Source: Diplosphaera chodatii (taxonomy: Eukaryota; Chlorophyta; Trebouxiophyceae; Prasiolales; Stichococcaceae). From it: a stretch of DNA of 64,000 nucleotides. Made by a program: the position numbers and the translations under genes. Location of the stretch: the NCBI GenBank assembly GCA_032358165.1, contig JAALGY010000020.1:1240001-1304000 (forward strand). The letters are read 5' to 3'. Below are positions 45,223 to 55,103 of the stretch, in pieces; position 1 is the first letter of the stretch, and each line of letters begins with the position of its first letter. Below the pieces are notes generated by a model that was given only the letters and a program-made list of their open reading frames with translations, ran no database searches and was not told the origin of the DNA.

Positions 45223-46437
45223 CCAGGCTCAGCTGTAAGCTGCTCCAGTATGGACGGGGAGCAGCTGGCCCTTACGAAGGCCAAAGCTGCTGCACCACTG
45301 CTGCACGCTAGCTGCTGTGCCGACCTTTCAAGGCCGCAATCGCTGGCACCAGGACACCAATTCAGGTGATGGATCACCACCGGTACAGTGCTGACTGTTT
45401 GCATTGATGGTCAGCATCAGAGCACCATGCTGTGTTGCACTCAAATTGTGTATGTTGTTTGTATGTGCAGGGACTGCGTGGAGGTTGATCACCTGCTGTC
45501 AGGCCTGCAGAACGGGTTCATCAACCGAGTCCTGTCAAGGAGGTGCAAGCTATTCAATCGCCACGCCCATCTGTGACGCGGTACAGTTTGAATGCCGTCG
45601 ACCTTGCAATCAACCAAGCAACCAAAGCCCTGCACGATATCGTGACATGCAGATATGTGCGTTTCTTTTGCAAGTGGCTGGTAGACTCTTTGCATTTTGT
45701 GTCGGTCGCTGTGCTGCGCAACAGTTTGGGGCGGTAGGGTACAACACCTCCTTTCCCTGACTACTGTCTATATTTCCTAGGAACGTTCGTTTCAAGGTGC
45801 AGCCTATTTCGGTTGTGATGTCATCGAAGAGACTTTGCAGCAATCCTTGCAAGAGTGCCTGCATTGCAAGCAGGGCTGTGCATGTGTACAGCATCCACAG
45901 CATATTGTCGTCAAGTTGAGTCTGCAACCGAATATCCAGCTTCCAGCTGCCTGCAGCTTCCAAGAGCATCTGCAGAGCACTCACCAACATGTCCTGTGCG
46001 CACAGCGGCGCCAGCGACGTGTTCAGCCACGCTCTGCCGTCGTCGCGCCCACTTCCTGCCACGCAACCAGTCTGTAGCTGAGGGCGTCAACATTAGCAAC
46101 AGCGTCAGGTACTGCACCCATACATCCGCTGGGTCAGTTGCTGGGACGTTGGCTGGTGGCACGGCCCGCCCGTTATGAGCCTGTGTAGATGCAGCTGCGC
46201 TGATTGATCTGACAATCCGCGCAGTATAAGCTGGTGTACATATGCCGTTAGGGCTGTCGTGCACAGCAGGGTGCCCCAGTCAGCACTGGCACTTTCCTGG
46301 TCTCAGCGGCAGGGTGCCGCGTCATTGTCCAGAGACAGTGTGTTGATTTCCGTCGAGAGACCGTCGTGAGCGCTGGTCTAGGCAGCAGGGGTAGTCAACT
46401 CTGATGTGCGACGTTGGTTGACGCGCAGGGCGCAGCA
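45223..46437. other. Gap between the two small membrane-protein genes; possible unresolved minus-strand gene
   Basis: A minus-strand frame at about 45750-46062 reads like protein: LNTSLAPLCAQDMLVSALQM, KLDIRLQTQLDDNMLWMLY, then the hydrophobic TALLAMQALLQGLLQSLFDD. An adjacent frame at 46080-46180 reads VWVQYLTLLLMLTPSATD. They could be exons of a membrane protein, but I could not join them with consistent phase or find a start and stop. No family is recognised. Confidence 0.22.
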
Positions 46438-47539
46438 ATGGGCAGATTACTGCCGGAGGTGCAGGCGCACTCACGCAGCCTCCTTGGAGGTTACTACCGG
46501 TGAGTTCTTAGTCATGATGAGTGCGTTTGGGCGATCAAGATGCGGTACTTCACTCACGCGGCCACGATCAAGGCAGTTGACATGGGCGGAAGTTGGGTGT
46601 TCTGCTGCTGTGTGCCAGTTCTGAAATCAAGGTGTGATCTTCTGGGCTGCAGGAATGGCGTCTACTACAACACCGGCTACTCGTGAGCTGTGTCCCCTCT
46701 CCTGTGCCTGCTTTAAGTATCCAGGCTGTGTTGCACGTCGTGCTCCTGTTGACGCTTGTGCTGAGGACGTGTGGCCAGCGCAGGTGTTACAACCGGGCAG
46801 GCTGCCTGGCAGGCGCGATCATTGGCGCCGTCGTGTTCGGACTGATCGCGCTGATCCTGTTCATCTGGCTGATGTTGCGGCTCAGGAAACAGCGGGCCGC
46901 ACAGCAGGCATACTACAACCAGCAGGTGCGGCTGGCTTCACCTGCTGCGCAGAGTCTGCAATGCTTCTGCAGTTGGTGTCCGTCACAACATCAAGCACGT
47001 GTCAGAGGGGGGCGGTCGTAGGTCAGAAGCGCATTTCTCCCACAATCTGCACGATTCGTTATCTGAGTTCAACCACCTGCTCCATGCAGAACCAGCAAGG
47101 ATATGGCGCCAACACTACGGCGGCGCCGCCATACCCAGGCTACACGAACCAGTATGGCCAGCCTTACCCGCAGCAGCAGCAGCAGCAGCAGCAGCCGTAC
47201 CCGCAGCCCGGCTACGCCCCGCAGGCGGGCGCCGGCGCTGCCGCCCCCCCGCCTGCCAACATGACCGACGCGCAACGCGCCGAGTGGGAGGCCGAGCAGT
47301 ACGCCAAGTGAGCCTTCGGCACACCGTAACTCGCACAGTGTGCAACTGATATGCAGATGGCAGACTGATGCAGTGTCACCACACCACGCTGGTTCAAAAC
47401 GAAAAACAACAGTGAACATCAATGCAAACAGAGCAATGCAATGTCTTGCAGGTACGGCGAGGCCGGCCTTGTTCAGGGCTACCCTGCGAACGGCCCATCC
47501 AATGGCGTGCAGATGACACAGATCCCGCCCGGCAAGTGA
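46438..47539 (+). CDS. Single-span membrane protein with Tyr/Gln/Pro-rich cytosolic tail
   Basis: Function unknown. The proposed ATG at 46438 (MGRLLPEVQAHSRSLLGGYY) splices in phase to NGVYYNTGYS, then CYNRAGCLAGAIIGAVVFG with a strong transmembrane helix (LIALILFIWLMLRL) and a basic stop-transfer (RKQRAAQQAYYNQQ). The next exon is NQQGYGANTTAAPPYPGY followed by a nine-CAG poly-Gln run (near 47171-47196), YPQPGYAPQ and MTDAQRAEWEAEQYAK. The last exon (YGEAGLVQGYP) ends PGK at TGA 47537-47539. All four downstream junctions are GT-AG and in phase. The N-terminus lacks a clear signal peptide, so an upstream exon is possible. YPQ/GYP-rich tails of this sort occur in plant and algal small membrane proteins and could mediate assembly; that is speculation. 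Confidence 0.58.
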
Positions 47540-47947
47540 TCTTTACAATATCTGGCAGCCACCAGTGCGGGCACCGCACCGCCACGCTGGCAAGCAACGG
47601 ATCATACTGCTGAGGATGCCATCAAGCAGCGTACCAGAACCACCATTGTCCGAAATGCTTGCGAAAGTCCGAACATGGTTTAGGCTGTCCTACTGGCAAT
47701 AGGCACATCGTTAGGTTACGATATTCTTTGTTGTCTTTTTCCCATCTGTTGTAAAACCACCAATTGTAATGGTTACATGCTCCATGCTGCCGCCAAGGTC
47801 TTCTGCGAGCAGCGCTCATAGCAAAGCACCCAGTCATGTTCAACCAGATCGACCAGGTCTCGACATCACTTCGAGGCAGCTGTCTTACAGCCTGCTACTT
47901 GGGCGCAACTGCTCCTCAGGCTCCAATATCCTCTGTGGCCAGCCCAA
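47540..47947. other. Convergent 3' intergenic region
   Basis: 408 bases between the stop of the Tyr/Gln/Pro-rich protein (+) and the stop of the RRP41 gene (-). Nothing coding is supported. Both 3' UTRs are expected here. Confidence 0.4.
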
Positions 47948-49444
47948 CTAAGCCCCGACATTTCTGCAGGCGGCCAGCTGCTGCACATGGCCCAGCAGCT
48001 GCTGCCGCAGCCACTGCCCCACCGCCTTGGTGCCATCCTGCGCCAGCTCCATCACCTGAGAGATGCATGCCCACCGTTTGATACATCTCACACCTCACTC
48101 TGTTTGCAAATGTGCAAAAACAGGCATCAGACTCCCCAACTAAAGCTGAGTAAGTGATGTTGTGTCTGTTTATATGTGGCTGGACCTACTCACAAGAGCA
48201 AGCCGACTGATGCGGCATGCATGCAGAGCAGGTGCCAGCGGGTGCACAGCCGCAGGAGCTGCAGCCGTCACCACAGCAGTCCTCTCTGAAGGGTAACTAA
48301 GGCCAGCCTGAGACTTGCAACTCATGCGTCCACTCTGTCCTTCAATGTCATGGGCATCCCACCCTGATGCAGCTTTGTCGCTGACAACTTGCACGCTTGC
48401 AGACTGACAGCCACATGATTGCAGCTGTCTGTTCAGTGGACAAAAGAATCGAGGATGGTGTCACACACCGTCTCAAGGGTGTCCATTGGCAGCTTGTCGT
48501 CGAGCTGCAGCAGCGGGATGGCATCGAGGTTGATGTGGGCTGCCAAGGTCAGTGTTGCGCCGTCGCCCGCCTCCTCTAAGTGGTTCAGGTCCAGCAGCGG
48601 CGTCGACTCCAGGTACCCAACTGTGCACGCCGCGATCATGTCCCGGAGCGGCACGCCTGGCATGTCAGTGCGAATCCCTTGGCAAGTGCTTGCCTCCGGA
48701 CTACCCTGCCCATGCTGAAGCCGCCATCTGCGCATACAATCTGATGGCAGAACCTGAAAGTCTGTGAGCAGGGAGCTTGCCAACCTGCGTGGGCTAATGC
48801 CAGCATGGCGGCGTTGATGCAGGCTGCCAGCACACTGCCCTCAGCTGCCAAGATGTGCACAAAGACATCGACCTGCAATGGCGACACACCTCGTCATGCG
48901 AGCGCTGCCAGCTCAGGCAACTGTCACAGTGCCCCGTGAGATTTGTGTCGTAGATTGATGTTGAAAGAGCAGCAGCGGGTGGCTGTGCGGTAGTGCGGTG
49001 ACAGACCTGCGATCGAGGCAGCAGCTCCGTGATGATTGTCTGCTCCAGGGCCCCCTTGAGAGCACGAGCTGCTTCAGCGGCCCGTCGGTCGCTGCGGCCT
49101 GCGCGCCGTGCGGCAGCTGTGGCGAACGCCGCTGAGCCGACCTCGACATTAACGATCGCGCGGTCGTGCTGTATCTCACCCCGAGTGCCAACCTCGTGCG
49201 GGCCATACACGGCTGCCACCACCTGTTGCCATACCACTGGTGATCAGGTGGCGTCCAGCTTTAAGGCCATGTGCCACAGCCCAACATCCTCAGAAGCAGG
49301 CACGTCACTCGCCTTTGTGTGGCCGATCTCGAAGCTGGCTGATCCGTTTGCGTTGGCAAGGGTCCCCAGCTCGCACTTGAGGCGGCGCAGTTCTTTGGGT
49401 CGGCGGCCGTCAATACGCAGACCCTCGGGGTTGATAAACTCCAT
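47948..49444 (-). CDS. RRP41: Exosome core subunit RRP41 (RNase PH-like)
   Basis: Ring subunit of the RNA exosome, which degrades and processes RNA 3' to 5'. The start ATG at 49442-49444 reads MEFINPEGLRIDGRRPKELR, the conserved family opening. Exon 1 (49313-49444) ends SFEIGHTK. The next starts VVAAVYGPHEVGTRGE and continues to RSDRRAAEAARALKGALEQ and IITELLPRSQ. Then come VDVFVHILAAEGSVLAACINAA, PLRDMIAACTVGYLESTPLLDLN and LDDKLPMDTLETVCDTILD. The last exon (MELAQDGTKAVGQWLRQQLL) ends at TAG 47948-47950. Intron 1 (49223-49312) starts with GC and joins HTK to VVAAVYG as in other RRP41 proteins. The basic SDRR motif and LDLN are present. Plant RRP41 is reported to keep phosphorolytic activity, so activity here is possible but untested. 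Divergent from the nodulin-like transporter. Confidence 0.9.
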
Positions 49445-50412
49445 CAAACAGCTCCGCTGCTCCTAGATTTGTAGCATCATCCTGAGATCATGCGAACTGC
49501 CGTCGGCTAGACTTCTGTCGTCAGATGCCAGGCTCGGGCTGGTTGCCAGCTGGTATGCGCCGCTAGTGCATCAAGCTCATCACGACCGTTGTAGGGCAAA
49601 TCGTGCCGATGACCCTGCTTTGACAATATCGGCTCACGTGCACAAACCGTCAACCCGCCGATACTGTTGTGAAACTGCACTGGTTTGTACAGTGCGCAGA
49701 ATGGTGCTCACAGCAGATCTCAGACAAAAGTGTGTGGCGATGCAGGTGCTACACCAAGCACAGGCGTCTGCTACTTTACTGAGGTGTAGATACAACTGTG
49801 CTTTGGCTGCATCAGCCGACTGCAGCCGCAGATCGCCGCGGTCTTGCCTCTGCTGCGTCAGCATGAGTCATGCATACCTCACGTGTTCCGCATCACGAAG
49901 GATTGATGTGTTGACATTGCAGCGCACAAAGTCAGGCTGCGTGTGTCATCATCGACCGCCACGCTTGTCAGCTACTCCTGATCAGCGGTCTGTAGCCGCA
50001 ACTTCCTCGTCCAGGCACCTCACGTGCTTGGCAGCTGCGAACCAGACCTGACTGCGCGACCATGACACTGCCGGAGGCGCAAAGGCGTTAGAACGCGGCG
50101 ACAAGGTCCAGAAGCTGCACCTGACACCGTCGCAGGAGGCCCTGCGATCAGCCTGCATTCAAATTTGACCCTGGCCTGCCCTTCTGACTTGCCTGCCTAC
50201 CTGGCCATCGCCCCAACACTGCAGCTGTTGCGTTCATCAGACAGCAACAACCTAGCATTGCAGCACAGCATCCGCACCTGATCAGGTGGGAGTGCAACGC
50301 AGCACTAACGTCGCTGCGGAGCATGGCTGCTGCATACGGCGGCGCATGTGTCCGATGCTCAATGTCGAACCTCAAGCAAGCCCATGAACACCGTCCATGC
50401 TGCCATGCAGCG
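49445..50412. other. Divergent intergenic region; possible small plus-strand gene
   Basis: 968 bases between the RRP41 start (minus) and the nodulin-like transporter start (plus). One plus frame ending at TGA about 50166-50168 reads convincingly like a coding C-terminus (ALERGDKVQKLHLTPSQEAL). A frame near 49745-49785 (VLHQAQASATLLR) is bordered by a GCAG acceptor and a GTG donor. I could not build a complete model or recognise a family; these may be chance frames in promoter sequence. Confidence 0.25.
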
Positions 50413-53400
50413 ATGGGCGACGATCTGGCAACCAGATTCTACTGGAGCAAATGGCTCACTTTCAGCTTTGCAACGCTACTACAGCTCAGCTCCGGCCTTG
50501 GCTATACTTTCTCAATATACTCTAATGACCTGAAGAAGCACTTCAAGTGCGTGCCATTTGTAGCTGCAGAGGTGCTGTCCGGTTCACGTGTGGTTGAAAG
50601 CGACCATGTTGATCAGCCTGTGCCCTTGTCCATGTGCAGCTGGGACCAGCAGCAGACAGCGGCCATAGGGACAGCATGCAACGTGGGCGGCTACTTCCCT
50701 CTTTTCGCCGGCTTGTTTTACGACAGCATGAAGGCATACGACTGGTGGGGCATCGACATGTCCGCTGACCATGTTCTGAGGGCACCCATGCCCCTTTCAG
50801 GTCGATAACAGTAGGACGAGCATGTGCAATGGTGTCGCAGGCTGGGGCCAATGCTGACAGTGCTCATTGGCGTTGTGCTGCAATTCGGAGGCTACTATGG
50901 CATGTGGGCAGCGGCGGTGGGTCACATCAACCCGCCGTACTGGGTGATGATCCTGCTGGCGGTCGCCGCGTGCAATGGCCAGGCGTGGTATGAGACCGCG
51001 GGCCTGGTCACCTCTGTGCGCAATTTTGAGACCGAGCGGTGGGTCCGTCCAAGCTATGGCATGGTGATAAGGTTGTGATCCACGTGGCGACAGGAAGTAT
51101 TGCAAGACCATGCTGATCAACCTGCCTAGCAAGCTGTTGTTCCCAGTACAGGGGCACCGTCATTGGCATCCTGAAAGCATTCCTGGGCCTAAGCGCCAGC
51201 GCCTACATCACCATCTATGTATCGTTCATCGAGCCGGACGCCATCAAGTTTCTGAAGATCCTTGCGCTTGCGCCGACGGCCGTTGCACTGTTCTCCAGCC
51301 TGTTCATCAACTATGTGCCCTTCATCCAAGTTGAGCCGCATACAAAGGTGCGGTGTGCAGGCTGCTCAGTGATTGCTGCCACGCACAACAAAGGCACCTG
51401 CGCAGCTGCAGTCATCGGCAACCTGTGATCTCAGGCACTGACTCGTCGGCATGCTGCTTGCAGTCGCATGCGTTTCACATGATCTTCACAGCTGTCATCG
51501 CGCTGGCGTTCTATCAGACCGTCATTGCAATTGCGCGGTCAGAGGCGCAGGACATCAACTTCTGGACGGTGCGTCGAAAGGGCTGACTGTTACGCACTTC
51601 ACTGGAGGACGTCAATCCAATGCACATCGTGCTGTGAAGGCGGCTTGGAAATTAGCGAGGTTGGTGTTTCCTGATGCAGGGCGTGCTGATGACATCTGCG
51701 GTGGCGGTGCTGATGCTGCCAGTCATGGCCATTCCCTTCATCTTTGGCGGCCCACGTGCCACACAGCTGCAGATCAGCAAGAACACGCCACGCAAGGTGC
51801 AGCCAATGCTCTCAAACCTGCGCATTGGCGTTCAGTGGTGGCGCTCATTGGCCTAGCATGAGCATACGGACATCGAAGAACGGTATCTCTATTGCAGGGG
51901 CCCATGCCGTCCATTGCGGCCCGTGCTGAGTCTGAGCTCGACCTGCCGCTGCTGGAGCAGCAGCAGCACCAGCAGCAACAGCAGAGCCGGGATGTGCAGG
52001 TGTGTCACTATGGGTGTTGACCAATACAGTGAATGAGCTGACCGTACAGGGTTATAGTGCGTCATTTCAGCCGACACACTTCAGGTTGGTGCTACAGGCA
52101 CAGCACGGTCAAATAAGTACTGGCTCCTCGTTCTGCCTTCTGCATGCTTGATCTTCACTACCCGCATAATGTCTGCAGCAGGGGCCACGCAACCCAGTGG
52201 AGATGGGGCCGCTGCAGTGCCTGCGCTCAGTGGACTTCTGGATGCTGTTCGCCATCAATGGCCTATGCTCGGGGGCAGGCCTGACCCTGCTGAACAACGT
52301 GGGGCAGCAGGCAAGTGTGGCATGGCAGCATTATGGACATGCCACTGTCCTCCCTTGGCGCGTCACATCGTACTGCGCTCCGCAGCGGGTGCCATGAAGC
52401 AAGCTCAGGCTGCCGTGCAGCATGCAATTTGCAGGCGCAAGCAGTCGCACTGTGGTCGGCTTGCAGTGGCCACACAGACCACAAAGCCATGAGAACTGTC
52501 GTGCTGCAGGTGGTGTCGCTTGGCGATCGGCATGTGTCACAGTCGGGCTTCGTGTCCCTGTTCTCGGTTGCCAACTGCGTCTCGCGCCTACTGGCAGGGT
52601 CAGTTGTTAAGCTGATGAGCAACAGCTGGTCGTCCTGATTGAGTAATTGGCCTCAGGTGGCAGCTATAGCGCGAGCTTGTCGATCACAGCCAGGTTAGGG
52701 CAAGTAGTTGCATTGTTAAACACTGGAATGACTAAGCTTGAACTGCCCTTGCCCGTAGTGTCATCCCGGACCGGCTGATGAAGGTGTCGGCAGTGCCGCG
52801 GACGGCGTCGATAGTCTTCCTGGCAGCGATGTCTGCCGCTGCAGCAGTCCTGAACGGCTTCGCTGACACGCAGCTGCTCAACCTGTCTTCCTTCCTCTCA
52901 GGCTTTGCTTTTGGCGGCATGCAGGCAAGCAGGCCAGCCAGCTGACATTCCACTGCCTGCTTCTGCAGATGTTTAGTGGTCGGAGCTGGCTCTTGCTCTG
53001 CACAGAAACACTGCGTCACTGCCTCGATGCAGGGCATCACACCAGCCATCACCAGCGAACTGTTTGGGCTGCAAAACTTTGCAACCAACTATGCCATCAT
53101 TCAGATGGGCCCAGCCCTCGGTGCGCAGGGTTGTCTTGCATATGGAAGCAAAAGGCAAACGTGGTCCCTGCTGTTCATCCTACGTTGAACGTCAGTTGCC
53201 CTGAAAGCCTCGATAACGTGTCAGTCGGGCGTCATCTGGCATCATGCATGTGCAGGCAGCTACACGATGGCGACAGAACTGGCAGCGGCAATGTACAACA
53301 GGGTGATGGCGCAGCAGCCCCACCATGGGAAGCACGGCGGGGATGGCAGCTGCCATGGGCCGTACTGCTTCCGGTGGACGTTCCTCATTGTGGCGGCGCT

Positions 53401-54752
53401 GTGCTGCGTCGCCACCGCCTTTGCCGCAGCGCTGTGGTACCGCAGCCGCCAGGCCTACCAGCAAGTCATTAAGGTGCGCGCCAGGCAGGATGACCACACC
53501 TGCTGTGCTGGTCGATGGCTTATCAACGGTTGTGCATGATTGGGGCAGTGTATGCTGGCAGTGAGATCGTGTGTTAATTGCCGAAGTTGGTTGCCAAAGT
53601 TTGGTGGATGCGAGTGGCATGAAGCCTTTTGCTGGCAGGTGATGATGGCAGAGCGCATGAAGCGCGGCATCAAGGCCGAGATGGAGGAGGCGCGCGAGAT
53701 CCTGGTGCGCCGGCAACTGAGCACCTCACTGCGTTCACAGCTGGGCACGGCATGCCGGCATGTGCATCCACAGCTGCAGTTCAACTTCCTGCCCAGCCTA
53801 CGCCAATGGTGTACACAGGCATCCCACAGCTGCTGTCACTCTATGATACTGTGTCTACGATCCAAACATGTGTCATGCAGGATGCGTATGTGGAGGAGAA
53901 CCGGGCGCTGGTGGACCTGCTGGCCAAGGGGCGGGGCCACGTGCAGGAGCTGCAGATGGCGGCCGCCGCCTTCCAGCCGGAGGACCCCACCGAGGCCGCC
54001 ATGGCGCACGTGAGTCGTGGCCCCCTCGTGCGGCGCTGGGCACAGCTTTGGGATTTGGGTTTCGCGGGCGTTGCTGATTGTCAGGCATGCCTGTCGACGC
54101 TCACCACAGGAGCCCTCACCCAGCCTGGCCGGTCACTCTGAACCTACGGCGGGTCCTTCCATGATTAACAAGTTCTCGAGGCGACTTGGTCTGCTTAATG
54201 CATCGGGTGTTGGGCTGGTCGGACCCACACAGGGTGAGGCTCTGTGACATGCACACAGCAGCCCAGGCAGAACCAGCTCCGCTTGAGGTTTGTCAAAGCC
54301 GTCTCCGCCATCGAGCAGGCGGTGCGGGAGCTGACGGGGCTGGTGGAGGGGGCCAACGCGCTGCTGTCGGGCAGCAAGGGCCTGGAGACCAAGTACCTGT
54401 CGCTGCCCAGCTACGCCAGCCAGCGCCTCAGCCTCGCGCTGGAGGCGGACCCCAACGCGGTGCGCCGTCCAGCAGTGGACTGGCAACGGCCGGGTTGCTT
54501 GGCAAGCGGGTCTTGGAGCCGCTGTCGCCGAAAAGCAGAGCAGGACTGGACCATGTCAGCACACGTATGCGCCGCCATTGTGTCATGCCATTGATGAGCG
54601 CGACATGCATGTCCAACTCTGTGGTGGTGCTCATGCAGTCGCCGTCGGCGCCCACGCCCCTTGCGGGGCCCCGCAGCGGCGGTGCAACGCACCGGCTGTA
54701 TCAGTCTGCCCGCAGCCGTGCTCGCAGCAACGACGAGCTTCTAGACGTCTGA
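50413..54752 (+). CDS. Nodulin-like major facilitator transporter with long helical C-terminal extension
   Basis: Plant-type membrane transporter; substrate unknown. The start chosen is the ATG at 50413 (MGDDLATRFYWSKWLTFS), which leads straight into the nodulin-like domain: LQLSSGLGYTFSIYSNDLKKHF, QQTAAIGTACNVGGYFPLFAG, PMLTVLIGVVLQFGGYYGMW, YETAGLVTSVRNF, GTVIGILKAFLGLSASAYIT and IYVSFIEPDAIKFL. A linker with LDLPLLEQQQHQQQQQ follows, then the second MFS half: LRSVDFWMLFAINGLCSGAG, SQSGFVSLFSVANCVSRLLAG, GITPAITSELFGL, FATNYAIIQMGPALG, then YCFRWTFLIVAALCCVATAF. About 15 exons. After the last membrane segment, in-phase exons add MAERMKRGIKAEMEEAREIL, AYVEENRALVDLLAKGRG, VKAVSAIEQAVRELTGLVEG and a Ser/Arg-rich end (TGA 54750-54752). 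The tail is unusual for the family; it might belong to a separate downstream gene. Confidence 0.78.
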
Positions 54753-55103
54753 TGCCTTACACCTCAACTCTGGTTTTGTGGCGTGCTTGGGTGCGCGCCA
54801 AGGGTCTGGTTGTGTGCCCTAATGTTGCAGTGTGCTTTGCAGAAGTTGACCTTGCCTTTGACTGGCCCCCACAATGTGAGACCGACATATTGCATAACGG
54901 TCCAGCGTTGCTCCGAAGTCATCGCCCCAGAACAGAACCTGTGGGTACCCGTGCGGCCTGTGTTGAGCACCTGAGCCATGACTCGACTGTCCTCCGGCTG
55001 TGCTGGAATTACCTCACCTGTTGCACGTGGCCCCTACTAAGAACAGGTGCACTCGCTCCTTTTGCAGCATTTCGGCGCGACGCGTCCGTCATCACGTCGA
55101 GAC
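54753..55103. promoter_or_regulatory. Tandem intergenic region upstream of the fasciclin gene
   Basis: 351 bases between the TGA of the nodulin-like transporter gene and the ATG of the FAS1 gene. No conserved motif, TATA box or repeat was recognised. Confidence 0.35.
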
